Assembly (NCBI RefSeq): GCF_014202935.1
Contig: NZ_JACHHX010000016.1
Location: forward strand, 1 to 64,000
DNA length: 64,000 nucleotides
Direction: 5' to 3'
Source of the DNA: Rehaibacterium terrae
GTDB taxonomy: Bacteria > Pseudomonadota > Gammaproteobacteria > Xanthomonadales > Xanthomonadaceae
The translations under genes and the position numbers were made by a program. Positions 45,685 to 54,447 of the stretch are shown piece after piece. The notes under the pieces were generated by a model that searched no databases, was not told the DNA's origin, and saw only the letters and a list, made by a program, of their open reading frames with translations. Each line of letters starts with the position of its first letter. Position 1 is the stretch's first letter.

Positions 45685-47033
45685 CCACGCCCCGCTCCAT
45701 CACCATCGCCGGTGCCGGCCTCGCCGGCGCCCTGCTCGCCACCCTGCTGGCCCGCAACGGCTGGAAAGTGGAAGTGCTCGAACGCCGCCCCGACCCGCGG
45801 GTGAAGGGCTACGAAGGCGGGCGCTCGATCAACCTGGCGCTGGCCGAGCGTGGCCTGCACGGCCTGCGCCTGGCCGGACTGCGCGACGCGGTAATGGCAC
45901 AGGCGGTGATGATGCGCGGGCGGATGGTGCACTTTGCCGACGGCCGGCAGCAGTTGCAGCGCTATGGTCGCGACGACAGCGAGGTGATCTGGTCGGTGCA
46001 CCGCGGCCGGCTCAACCTGACCCTGCTCGACGCCGCCGAGGCCGCCGGCGCGAGCATCCGTTTCCACCAGCGCATCGAGTCGGTGGACTTCGAGCGCCGC
46101 TGCATCGAGGCGGTGAACGACCACGACCGCAGTCGCGCCTGCTTCGGCTTCGACGTGCTGGTCGGCGCCGACGGCGCCGGCTCGGCGGTGCGCCAGGCCT
46201 TGGGCCGGGTGCTCGACCTCGGCGAGCGCTTCGAGCCGCTCGGCCACGGCTACAAGGAGCTGGAAATCCCGCCGGCCGACGACGGCGGTTTCCGCATCGA
46301 GCCCAACGCCCTGCACATCTGGCCGCGCGGCGGCTACATGTGCATCGCCCTGCCCAACTCCGAGCGCACCTTCACCGTCACCCTGTTCCTGCCCAACGAA
46401 GGGCCGCACCCGAGCTTCGCCACCGTGCGCAGCGCGGCCGAGGCCCGCGCGCTGTTCGAAGCCGACTTCGCCGACGCGCTGCCGCTGATTCCCGACCTGG
46501 AGCACGACTTCGTCGCCAACCCCACCGGCCAGCTCGGCACGCTCTACCTCGACCGCTGGCACCTCGACGGCCGCGCCGTACTGATCGGCGACGCGGCGCA
46601 CGCGATGGTCCCGTTCCACGGCCAGGGCATGAACTGCGCCTTCGAGGACTGCGTGGCGTTGGCCGAGCACCTGCGACATCAGGACGACTTCGCTGCTGCC
46701 TTCGCCGCCTTCGAGGCCGAGCGCCGGCCCAACGCCGTGGCGATCCAGCGCATGGCGCTGGACAACTACATCGAGATGCGCGACCGCGTCGACGACGCCG
46801 ACTACCTGTTGCAGCGCGAGCTGGAGCGCATCCTGGCCGAGCGCCATCCCGACCGTTTCGTGCCGCGTTACACGATGGTCACCTTCCGCCGCGTGCCTTA
46901 TGCCACCGCACTGGAGCGCGGCCTGCTGCAACGCGAGCTGCTGGCCGAGCTCACCCGCAACTGTGAACGGATCGAGCAAGTCGATCTGGCCCTCGCCGAC
47001 CGGCTGGTACGCGAGCGCCTCGCACCGCTCTGA
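45681..47033 (+). CDS. kmo: Kynurenine 3-monooxygenase
   Basis: 450 residues. FAD-binding motif ITIAGAGLAGALLATLLA (GxGxxG), the signature GYEGGRSINLALAERGLHGL and the second FAD motif GDAAHAMVPFHGQGMNCAFED. It hydroxylates kynurenine with NADPH and oxygen. It is the last operon gene; kynA and kynB, for tryptophan dioxygenase and formylkynurenine hydrolysis, are not in the window. Confidence 0.96.
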   Translation: MTTPRSITIAGAGLAGALLATLLARNGWKVEVLERRPDPRVKGYEGGRSINLALAERGLHGLRLAGLRDAVMAQAVMMRGRMVHFADGRQQLQRYGRDDSEVIWSVHRGRLNLTLLDAAEAAGASIRFHQRIESVDFERRCIEAVNDHDRSRACFGFDVLVGADGAGSAVRQALGRVLDLGERFEPLGHGYKELEIPPADDGGFRIEPNALHIWPRGGYMCIALPNSERTFTVTLFLPNEGPHPSFATVRSAAEARALFEADFADALPLIPDLEHDFVANPTGQLGTLYLDRWHLDGRAVLIGDAAHAMVPFHGQGMNCAFEDCVALAEHLRHQDDFAAAFAAFEAERRPNAVAIQRMALDNYIEMRDRVDDADYLLQRELERILAERHPDRFVPRYTMVTFRRVPYATALERGLLQRELLAELTRNCERIEQVDLALADRLVRERLAPL

Positions 47034-47054
47034 CGCTTTTTCGCAGCGGCGGCC

Positions 47055-47144
47055 TCAACCGAGCGGCAATTCGATGCGGGCGACGCAGCCGCGCCGGTCC
47101 TCGCGGTTGCCCAGCGTCAACATGGTTGACCCGGTGCAAACCGA
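47055..47144 (-). pseudogene. Remnant C-terminus of a histidine kinase
   Basis: Read on the minus strand, this stretch ends TLGNREDRRGCVARIELPLG and a stop codon. That resembles the last lines of a HATPase_c domain in sensor kinases (L.LGNR..G.G...R..LPL). Beyond about 47144 the similarity stops. Nothing else of a kinase remains within the window, so this is read as the truncated 3' end of a lost gene at the border of a rearranged segment. Confidence 0.45.
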
Positions 47145-47213
47145 TAAATAGGATCGATGAATCGCCATGCCGCGTCTCCCGCGGCGCATCGTCCCTTCTA
47201 ACAGATCCACTGC

Positions 47214-47984
47214 ATGTTGCGCCGTGCAATCGCTCCCGTTCCTGTCCGCCGCGAGCACTGGCTGCTGACGTGCTGGCTGTTCGGGCTCGTCGTGCTGCTG
47301 GCTGCAGCGGCGCCAGCAAGCGCTGACATCCCCTCGGACGGCGAGCGCTTGCGCAAGGCGCAGCTGCTGACCGAGAGTTTTCTGCGCTACCACCCGGACA
47401 TCCGCTATCGCCTGGAAGGACTGAGCCTGCTCGACGACGGTGAGCCGCAACGCGCCGCCACTGCGTTCATGCGGGCAGCGAAGTACGCCGACAAGATCTC
47501 GCAGGCGGCAGTCGCCGAGCTGATCTGGAACGGTGCTCTGCCCGGCCGCAGCCGTGCCGAGGCCTACGCGTGGATGGACCTTGCCGCCGAGCGCGGCTAC
47601 GCGTTTCTGGTCGCCAAGCGCGAGCGCTACTGGGCTGCACTCGATGCCGACGAGCAGCAGGAGGCAATCCGCATCGGCTCCGGGCTGTACGCCGAGTACG
47701 GCGACGAGGTCGCCAAGCCCCGGCTGGAAAGGCTGCTGGCCAAAGGGCGCAGGGCGGCCACCGGCAGCCGGGTCGGCTCCCTCGGCGCGCTGCAGGTGCT
47801 GGTGCCCGGACCAGATGGTCGCTTCATCAGCGTATCCGGCGACGAGTACTACCAGAACCGGCTGTGGCAGCCGAAGGACTACTTCGCGTGGCAGGACAGC
47901 ATTTGGGGGGGCATGCCGGTCGGCACGGTCACGGTCGGCGATCTCACGCCGGACGCCACGGGGACAGACGAGAAGCAGAACTGA
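47214..47984 (+). CDS. Secreted Sel1/TPR-like protein of unknown function
   Basis: 256 residues with a long, basic N-terminus, a hydrophobic core (LLTCWLFGLVVLLAAAA) and a probable cleavage site after ASA at about residue 38. The mature part is alpha-helical, with DGEPQRAATAFMRAAKYADK and SRAEAYAWMDLAAERGYAFL, resembling Sel1-type repeats that bind proteins. The C-terminus has WGGMPVGTVTVGDLTP. No strong ribosome site is seen before ATG 47214. It is flanked by the kinase remnant and by mobile-element debris. Confidence 0.6.
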   Translation: MLRRAIAPVPVRREHWLLTCWLFGLVVLLAAAAPASADIPSDGERLRKAQLLTESFLRYHPDIRYRLEGLSLLDDGEPQRAATAFMRAAKYADKISQAAVAELIWNGALPGRSRAEAYAWMDLAAERGYAFLVAKRERYWAALDADEQQEAIRIGSGLYAEYGDEVAKPRLERLLAKGRRAATGSRVGSLGALQVLVPGPDGRFISVSGDEYYQNRLWQPKDYFAWQDSIWGGMPVGTVTVGDLTPDATGTDEKQN

Positions 47985-48016
47985 ACCGGCGCACGCTCAG
48001 CAGCGCGGTGGCCCAT

Positions 48017-48188
48017 GTGCTGACGCGGGAACTGAGGCTGCGCACGCGGCAAGCAATGCACCCGTTGGCAGGTCGGCACCTCGTGTGAGCACTTGCTCAA
48101 GCTCGGCGTGTGGATCGAGACCTCGGCCCGGCACATCGTCCCGCATCTGTCGCTGGGGGCGCCGTTGGCAGAGGGATGGCGCCGCATC
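48017..48188 (+). pseudogene. Frameshifted C-terminal remnant of an IS1380/IS4-type transposase
   Basis: One frame reads LRLRTRQAMHPLAGRHL and, after a frame change near 48090, a second reads LLKLGVWIETSARHIVPHLS ... APLAEGWRRI. Together these resemble the C-terminal pattern of IS1380-type transposases (HPLA ... LRLLKLGARI.ET..RV.L.L....P). The upstream catalytic part is absent. The match is by eye, so the family is tentative. Confidence 0.4.
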
Positions 48189-48263
48189 GATGGGCAGGAG
48201 GCGGGGCCGCCCCCGCCGTCCTCCCACACCACCGGGCATACGGATCACGTATCTGGCGGTTTC
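48188..48263 (-). other. Conserved-looking structured stretch resembling group II intron flanking sequence
   Basis: The minus strand carries GGTGGTGTGGGAGG followed by a GC hairpin (GGCGGGGGCGGCCCCGCC), preceded by ATACGTGATCCGTAT. This word order is reminiscent of the RNA part next to bacterial group II intron reverse-transcriptase genes. No reverse transcriptase is present. Call it a possible intron relic, low confidence. Confidence 0.3.
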
Positions 48264-48989
48264 TGCCTGCCCGTTTGCGGGATGAGCTTACGTCCCGAGG
48301 ACTAATCGCCCATTGGCCTACGGATGCCGCGACCGCCCTCGGGACTTCCGGCCCGGACGGCTTTGTCGCCAGCTCCCTTTCGGGACGACTGTCCAGACCA
48401 CACGGAAGAGACAGCCACCTTTCCGCTCTCGGCAGACTCAGCGCTTCGCAGCCTGGCCAGTGCCGCTACGCTGGCCTCTGCTGACACCCGCCTGCCCATC
48501 CCGATCCCTCACGATGCAGCAGCACAAGGCAGACTGGCGGGCCTCCCAGGGAAGTGCGCGTGACCTTCATGCTTGTGCCTGTCGGACCTGCGTCCTGGCA
48601 TTCCGTGCAGGTATCGGGCTTTGCAGACAGTGGCCTGCTGACCCCGCTACATCTCGGTCTCTCCTCTTGAGGCTGGGATCCTGCAAGAGCATGTCCAGGG
48701 AAACCGGAGGTGGGGAGGGCGGCAGATCGGGTTTCAAGAGCACATGACTTCTGATCAATAATCCCGGGCAATCCCTTTCTCATCAACCGCTTGGGAAATG
48801 TCGACCGCGGTTGGGCTGTCCCTTTCCGAACACCGCGCCAGCCCGGCCGTCCGGAATCGAACAGCACAGGATCAGCCGCAGCCGCCCAGCCGCAGGACAG
48901 GCCGCGGAACGGACACGGCAGCCGCCGGCCCGTGACAGCCGCCGCGGCTCGCCGCATCATTCAATGCCTCCTGCAGGGACGCGCCACGC
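48264..48989. other. Gap without a supportable gene
   Basis: About 730 bp before sbcB with somewhat lower GC than the surroundings and no frame showing conserved motifs or a credible ribosome site. Short open frames exist on both strands, but none has the third-position GC bias of neighbouring genes. It probably continues the mobile-element debris. The promoter of sbcB should be near its right end; no clear hexamers were recognised. Confidence 0.5.
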
Positions 48990-50423
48990 ATGGGCAGCTT
49001 CTACTGGTACGACCTCGAGACCTTCGGCCGCAGCCCGCGGCAGAGCCGCATCGCCCAGTTCGCCGGTCTGCGCACGGATGAGAACCTCGATCCGGTGGGC
49101 GAGCCGCTGGTGCTGTTCTGCCGCCCCGCCGACGACCTGCTGCCCTCGCCCGGCGCCACCCTGGTCACCGGCATCACCCCGCAGCAGGCGCTGCGCGAGG
49201 GGCTGCGCGAAGCCGAGTTCGTCGCCCGCCTCCATGACGAGCTGGTCCAGCCCGGCACCTGCGCGGTCGGCTACAACTCGCTGCGCTTCGACGACGAGTT
49301 CATCCGCCATGCCCTGTACCGGAACTTCTTCGACCCCTACGAGCGCGAGTGGCGCAACGGCAACTCGCGCTGGGATCTGCTCGACCTGATGCGGCTGGCC
49401 TTCGCATTGCGGCCGGATGGCATGGAATGGCCACGCCGCGAGGACGGCGCGCCGAGCTTCAAGCTCGAGCACCTCACCGCCGCCAACGGCATTGCCCATG
49501 GCCAGGCCCACGATGCGCTGAGCGACGTGCAGGCGCTGGTCGGGCTGGCGCGCAAGCTGCGCGCCGCGCAGCCGCGGCTGTGGGACTACTATCTCGGCCT
49601 GCGCGACAAACGCCGCGCGGCGGCGCTGGTCGATGCGGTCGGCCAGATCCCGTTCCTGCACATCTCCGGCAAGTACCCGGCCACCCGCGGCTGCGCGGCG
49701 CTGGTGGTGCCGGTCGCGCCGCATCCGTCGATCCCCCACCGGGTGATCGTGTTCGACCTCGACAGCGAACCGGACGCGCTGATCGACCTGTCCGCCGAGG
49801 ACATCGCCGACCGCCTCTACACACCCACCGCCGATCTGCCCGAGGGCGAGTCGCGCATCCCGCTCAAGGAGATCCACCTCAACCGCAGCCCGGCGATCGT
49901 ACCGCTGGAGTACCTGCGCGACGCCGACTTCGCGCGGCTGGGCATCGACCGCGAAGCCTGCCTGGCCCGTGCCGAACTGATCCGCCGCGCGGACGGCTTG
50001 GCGGAAAAAGTGCGCCGCGTGTACGCGCGACCGCCGCGCGAGGCCGCCAACGATGTCGATGCCGCGCTCTACGACGGCTTCCCTGACGATGGCGACCGGC
50101 GCCTGTTCGTCAAGGTGCGCACCACGCCGCCCGAGGCGCTCGGGCAGGTGCCCTTCCCGTTCGTCGATCCGCGCTACACCGAGCTGCTGTTCCGCTACCG
50201 CGCGCGCAACTGGCCGGACACGCTCACACCCGACGAACGCGCCCGCTGGGACGAGTACCGTCGCCGACGCCTGAGCACCGACCTCGGCCTCTCCGAGCAC
50301 ACCTTCGACAGCTACTTCGCCGAGATCGCGGAACTGCGCGCCGCCAGCCCCGACGATGGCCGCGTGCAGACCCTGATGGACGCCCTGCAGTCCTGGGGGC
50401 TGGACCTCCAGCGCAGCCTGTGA
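48990..50423 (+). CDS. sbcB: Exodeoxyribonuclease I
   Basis: 477 residues. DnaQ-type 3'-5' exonuclease motifs: FYWYDLETFGRSP (Exo I, Asp/Glu), GYNSLRFDDEFIRHALYRNFFDPY (Exo II) and AHDALSDVQALVGLA (Exo III, His-Asp), followed by the SH3-like and helical C-terminal domains typical of ExoI. It degrades single-stranded DNA in recombination and mismatch repair. The start ATG follows the debris region. Confidence 0.95.
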   Translation: MGSFYWYDLETFGRSPRQSRIAQFAGLRTDENLDPVGEPLVLFCRPADDLLPSPGATLVTGITPQQALREGLREAEFVARLHDELVQPGTCAVGYNSLRFDDEFIRHALYRNFFDPYEREWRNGNSRWDLLDLMRLAFALRPDGMEWPRREDGAPSFKLEHLTAANGIAHGQAHDALSDVQALVGLARKLRAAQPRLWDYYLGLRDKRRAAALVDAVGQIPFLHISGKYPATRGCAALVVPVAPHPSIPHRVIVFDLDSEPDALIDLSAEDIADRLYTPTADLPEGESRIPLKEIHLNRSPAIVPLEYLRDADFARLGIDREACLARAELIRRADGLAEKVRRVYARPPREAANDVDAALYDGFPDDGDRRLFVKVRTTPPEALGQVPFPFVDPRYTELLFRYRARNWPDTLTPDERARWDEYRRRRLSTDLGLSEHTFDSYFAEIAELRAASPDDGRVQTLMDALQSWGLDLQRSL

Positions 50424-50438
50424 CGGTGGCCGCCGCCA

Positions 50439-51122
50439 ATGTCCGCCTACTTCACCGACAAGACCTTCGCCTTCCTGCGCGGACTGGCCCGCCACAACCA
50501 CCGCGAGTGGTTCCAGGCGCACAAGGCCGACTACGAGGCGCACCTGCGCCAGCCCTTCCTGCGCCTGATCGGCGAGCTGCAACCCGACATCGCCGCGATC
50601 AGCCCGCACTACCGGGCCGATCCCAGGCCGGTCGGCGGTTCGCTGTTCCGCATCCACCGCGACACCCGCTTCGCCAACGACAAGACGCCCTACAAGACCT
50701 GGGCCGGCGCGCGCTTCTTCCACGAGCGCAGCCGACAGCTCGAAGCGCCTTCGTTCTACCTGCACATCCAGCCGGGCAACTGCTTTCTCGGCGCCGGCCT
50801 GTGGCATCCGGAAACCATCACGCTGCGACGCATCCGCGATTTCATCGTCGAAAACCCGGAGGCATGGAAGCAGGCCGTCCATGCGCCTGCCTTCCGCAAG
50901 CGCTTCCAGATGGGTGGGGAATCGCTGTCGCGCCCGCCGCGCGGCTATCCGGCCGAGCATCCGCTGATCGAGGACCTCAAGCGCAAGAGCTTCGTCTGCT
51001 GGCGAAATCTGGACGATGCGACAGTGACCGGGCCCAGGCTGCGCCAGAGCGTCGCCGAAGCCTTCAAGGGCGCCGCGCCGCTGGTCGACTACCTGTGCGC
51101 CGCGCTCGACCTGGAGTTCTGA
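50439..51122 (+). CDS. DUF2461 / TIGR02453 family protein
   Basis: 227 residues. The N-terminal pattern FTDKTFAFLRGLARHNHREWFQAHKADYE and the block FRIHRDTRFANDKTPYKTWAGARF are the family hallmarks; GLWHPETITLRRIRDFI and SFVCWRNLDD follow. The family is widespread in bacteria with no established function. It lies 15 bp after sbcB and is likely co-transcribed. Confidence 0.9.
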   Translation: MSAYFTDKTFAFLRGLARHNHREWFQAHKADYEAHLRQPFLRLIGELQPDIAAISPHYRADPRPVGGSLFRIHRDTRFANDKTPYKTWAGARFFHERSRQLEAPSFYLHIQPGNCFLGAGLWHPETITLRRIRDFIVENPEAWKQAVHAPAFRKRFQMGGESLSRPPRGYPAEHPLIEDLKRKSFVCWRNLDDATVTGPRLRQSVAEAFKGAAPLVDYLCAALDLEF

Positions 51123-51159
51123 CCCCGTCCCGCGACCATCGCGCAGGCATAATCCGCCG

Positions 51160-52323
51160 ATGCCGCCCACCGCCCGCTGGCGCTTCGCCCTCTTCTACCT
51201 CTGCTACTACGCCGCACTCGGCGCCTACACGCCCTACTTTGCCCGCTGGGTGGATGCGCTCGGGCACGGCGGCTACGTCATCGGCACCCTGCTTGGGCTG
51301 TGGTACGGCAGCCGCATCCTCGCGCCGCCGCTGTGGACCGCGCTGTTGCAGCGCAGTACGCAGCCCGGCCGCTGGTTCGTCGCCGGCAGCGCGCTCACCC
51401 TGCTGTGCTTCGCCGCCTTCACCGTGACCGACAGCGCCTTGGGCCTGTTCGCGGTGATGGCGCTGTTCGGGCTGTTCTACAACGCGCTGATGCCGCAGTT
51501 CGAGGCGATGACGCTGACCGCGCTCGGCCCGCGCGTGTCCGAATACGGCCGGCTGCGCGTCTGGGGCTCGGTCGGCTTCCTGCTGGCCGCCGGCAGCTAC
51601 GGCGTCCTGCTCGACCGCTTCGGCAGCGCCGCCTTCCCCTGGCTCACCCTGCCGCTGCTGGCGGCGATGCTGGTCGCGGCGATCCCGCACCGCCACGACC
51701 GACCGCCCGGGCACGCGCCGAGCATGGCCGATGCCGGCCACCTGTGGAAACGGCCTGGCGTGCGCCGCTTCCTGCTGGTGGCCTTGCTGATGCAGGTCGG
51801 CTTCGGGCCGTTCTACGTCTTCTACACCCTGCACCTGCAGGCGCACGGCCACGACGGCGTGGCGGTCGGCGCGCTGTGGGCGGTCGGCGTGCTGATCGAG
51901 ATCGCGCTGTTCTGGCAGGCGCCGCGGCTGATCGAGCGCTTCGGCGCACCGCGCCTGCTCGCGGCCTGCCTGGCGGTGACCGTGCTGCGCTGGACGGTCA
52001 CCGCGCTGTACGCCGACTCGTTCGCCATCATGGCGCTGGCGCAGGCCACGCATGCCTTCGGCTTCGCCGTGTTCCACGCCTGCTGCATGCGGCTGATCGC
52101 CGAGTATTTTCCCGGTCGCCGCGCGGTCGCCGGCCAGAGCCTGCTGTACGGCTTCAGCTCTGGCGTCGGCGGCGTGCTTGGCGCCGGCCTGGCGGCGCTG
52201 ATGTGGGAGCGCGGCGGTGGCGAGTGGGCCTTCCTCGCCGGCGCGGCGGCGGTCGCCGTGGCGTGGATGATCCACGCGCTGCGCGCGCGGCCGGCCACCG
52301 TGTCGTCACCGCCACCGCAGTAG
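51160..52323 (+). CDS. MFS transporter, MFS_1-like (HcaT/nucleoside-permease type)
   Basis: 387 residues, twelve hydrophobic helices. The start FALFYLCYYAALGAYTPYFARWV and the loop RLRVWGSVGFLLAAGSYGVLLDRFG match the 3-phenylpropionate/nucleoside permease-like branch of the major facilitator superfamily. The second half has SLLYGFSSGVGGVLGAGLAALMW. Substrate cannot be inferred; the adjacent genes give no hint. Confidence 0.85.
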   Translation: MPPTARWRFALFYLCYYAALGAYTPYFARWVDALGHGGYVIGTLLGLWYGSRILAPPLWTALLQRSTQPGRWFVAGSALTLLCFAAFTVTDSALGLFAVMALFGLFYNALMPQFEAMTLTALGPRVSEYGRLRVWGSVGFLLAAGSYGVLLDRFGSAAFPWLTLPLLAAMLVAAIPHRHDRPPGHAPSMADAGHLWKRPGVRRFLLVALLMQVGFGPFYVFYTLHLQAHGHDGVAVGALWAVGVLIEIALFWQAPRLIERFGAPRLLAACLAVTVLRWTVTALYADSFAIMALAQATHAFGFAVFHACCMRLIAEYFPGRRAVAGQSLLYGFSSGVGGVLGAGLAALMWERGGGEWAFLAGAAAVAVAWMIHALRARPATVSSPPPQ

Positions 52324-52350
52324 CGACGGAAGCCGCGAACGCAATAGCCA

Positions 52351-52445
52351 AGAAATGAGTGAAGAGAAGTGAGAAACGAGGGAAAGCATCGGCTGGCCGC
52401 AGCCTTGTCGTTCTCTCACTCCTCATTCCTCCTCACTCGTTTCCC
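52351..52445. repeat. Purine-rich inverted repeat in a convergent gap
   Basis: The left arm (52351-52386) is a purine-rich GAAATGAGTGAAGAGAAGTG type; the right arm (52411-52445) is its imperfect complement (CTCACTCCTCATTCCTCCTC). They can pair into a long hairpin between the convergent MFS and 5'-nucleotidase genes. Likely a dispersed repeat serving as a two-way terminator. Confidence 0.5.
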
Positions 52446-52483
52446 GCCTCCCCGGTCGCGGCGGAAGCCGCTCCACGCACAGC

Positions 52484-53437
52484 TCAGCGGTTGGACACGC
52501 CGTGCGGCACGTGGCCGGTGGCGACGTGCTGGCGGGCGCTCTCGGTGTTGTGGTGCGAGTCGTCGAAGAAGATGTCGGCACCGAAGGCCTTCAGGAACGG
52601 GCCCTTGTCGCGGCCACCGAGGAACAGCGCCTCGTCCAGCCGCACGCCCCACTGGCGCAGGGTCAGGATCACCCGCTTGTGGGCCGGTGCCGAGCGCGCG
52701 GTCACCAGCGCCGTGCGGATCGGGGCGCCCTCGCCGGCCGGGAACGCCTCCTGCAGCCGGTGCAGGGCGGCGAGGAAGCCCTTGAACGGGCCGCCCGAGA
52801 GCGGCTCCAGCGCGCGGCTGCTCTCGTGGTCGTGGAACGCCGCCAGCCCCTGCTCCTGCGAGATCCGCTCGGACTCGTCGCTGAAGATCACCGCGTCGCC
52901 GTCGAAAGCGATGCGCACCTGGTCGTGCGAATTCTCCGGCGCCTTGGACGGCAGGATGGTGGCGGCAGCCACGCCGTGCTCCAGCGCATGACGCACCGAC
53001 TCGGGATTGGCCGAGAGGAACAGATGCGCGCCGAACGGCCTGATGTACGGATACACCGGCGCGCCGCTGGTGAACACCGCGCGCACGATGTCCAGCCGGT
53101 AGCGCTCGATCGAATTGAAGATGCGCAGGCCGGTGTCGCTGGAATTGCGCGAGAGCAGGATCACCTCCACCCGTGGCGCGCCGTCGGGCGCCGCGGTGTT
53201 CAGCGCCAGCAGCTTTCTGACCAGCGGGAAGGCGATGCCCGGCTGCAGCGGGTCGTCCTCGTGACGGCGCTGGAACTCGGCATAGGCCTCCAGTCCGCTT
53301 CGCTCGAACAGCCGGTGACTGTCTTCCAGGTCGAACAGGGCGCGGGCGGTGATGGCCACCACCAGCCTGTCGCCGGCGACGTCGGGCGCGGCGGCGGTGC
53401 CGAGGGGATTGGTCGCGGTGGAGGGCGCTTCGCTCAT
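52484..53437 (-). CDS. Cytosolic 5'-nucleotidase family protein (PF06189)
   Basis: 317 residues. The features LVVAITARALFDLEDSH, EVILLSRNSSDTGLRIFNSIE, IAFDGDAVIFSDESERI (the HAD-like Asp pair) and FLGGRDKGPFLKAFGADIFFDD agree with the family related to eukaryotic cytosolic 5'-nucleotidase I. It should release nucleosides from nucleoside monophosphates. Its 122-bp upstream gap separates it from nadK on the same strand. Confidence 0.9.
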   Translation of the reverse strand: MSEAPSTATNPLGTAAAPDVAGDRLVVAITARALFDLEDSHRLFERSGLEAYAEFQRRHEDDPLQPGIAFPLVRKLLALNTAAPDGAPRVEVILLSRNSSDTGLRIFNSIERYRLDIVRAVFTSGAPVYPYIRPFGAHLFLSANPESVRHALEHGVAAATILPSKAPENSHDQVRIAFDGDAVIFSDESERISQEQGLAAFHDHESSRALEPLSGGPFKGFLAALHRLQEAFPAGEGAPIRTALVTARSAPAHKRVILTLRQWGVRLDEALFLGGRDKGPFLKAFGADIFFDDSHHNTESARQHVATGHVPHGVSNR

Positions 53438-53559
53438 GGCGCGTATTCTGCCCTGCCGGCCGTCTCAGCGCCTGCGACGCCGCACGGTCATGGCAGCCGC
53501 GGCGGCGGGCGACGCTGCCGCGCCCGCGCTCGCGGCCGTGACCGCGCCCACAGCGGATC

Positions 53560-54333
53560 TCAGGTCACGAACTGCTCGTTGAGGATGCGCTCTTCGAGAT
53601 TGTGCTCGGGATCGAACAGCAGCGTGACGGTGTGCTGCTCCGACTCGCGCACGGTCACTTCGACCACTTCGCGCACCTCGTGCGAATCGGCGGTGGCGCT
53701 GACCGGACGCTTGTCCGGATCCAGGATCGTGAAACGGACCTCGGTGTCGGCGCGCAGGATCGCGCCACGCCAACGGCGTGGGCGGAAGGCGGCGATCGGG
53801 GTCAGTGCGATCACGCTGCTGCCCAGCGGCAGGATCGGACCGTGCGCGGAGTAGTTGTAGGCGGTGCTGCCGGCCGGGGTGGCGACCATCACGCCATCGC
53901 AGACCAGCTCCTCCATCCGCACCTGGCCGTTGAGCTCGATGCGGACGTGCGCGGCCTGGCGCGTCTGCCGCAGCAGCGAGACCTCGTTGTAGGCCAGCGA
54001 ATGGGTACTGGCGCCGGACTCGGTGACGGCGATCATCTCCAGCGGCCGCAATACCGCCGGCTCGGCGGCGGCGATGCGCTCCAGCAGCGCATCGGGCTGG
54101 TACTGGTTCATCAGGAAGCCGACCTTGCCCAGCTTCATGCCGAACACCGGCTTGCCGCGCGGGCCGTGCCGGTGGAGCGTCTGCAGCATGAAGCCGTCAC
54201 CGCCGAGCGCGCAGATCACGTCCGCCTCGTCCGGCTCGTGCTGTCCGTGGACGGCGACCAGCGATTCGTACGCGGCCTGCGCCTCGGGCGTGCGGCTGGC
54301 GAGGAAGGCGATGCGGGGATGCGGCTGGGCCAT
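53560..54333 (-). CDS. nadK: NAD kinase
   Basis: 257 residues. The GGDG motif is in [17 protein letters not shown] at about residues 42-58, NE in [11 protein letters not shown], and the C-terminal [21 protein letters not shown]. It makes NADP+ from NAD+. Length is at the short end for the family (xanthomonad enzymes are about this size). Confidence 0.94.
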   Translation of the reverse strand: MAQPHPRIAFLASRTPEAQAAYESLVAVHGQHEPDEADVICALGGDGFMLQTLHRHGPRGKPVFGMKLGKVGFLMNQYQPDALLERIAAAEPAVLRPLEMIAVTESGASTHSLAYNEVSLLRQTRQAAHVRIELNGQVRMEELVCDGVMVATPAGSTAYNYSAHGPILPLGSSVIALTPIAAFRPRRWRGAILRADTEVRFTILDPDKRPVSATADSHEVREVVEVTVRESEQHTVTLLFDPEHNLEERILNEQFVT

Positions 54334-54447
54334 CGGACACGCCTTGTCGAAGGGCGGCCAAAGCTTAGCGCAGCCTGGCGCGGGAAAGACACCCGGTGGC
54401 CTTCCGTGCCCCGGGCCGCATCCTGTGACGCGGCTCGGGCGGTGGAC

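Noticed and set aside
48093-48305. A 70-codon protein gene in the debris region
   Set aside because: Its start is a TTG within a transposase-like remnant and the second half is low-complexity; better explained as a pseudogene fragment.
48466-48960. A minus-strand 164-codon open frame before sbcB
   Set aside because: Cys/Pro/Gly-rich translation without motifs, weak codon bias and no ribosome site.
53438-53559. A small gene between the 5'-nucleotidase and nadK genes
   Set aside because: Only short Ala/Arg-rich frames are present, with no start supported by a ribosome site.
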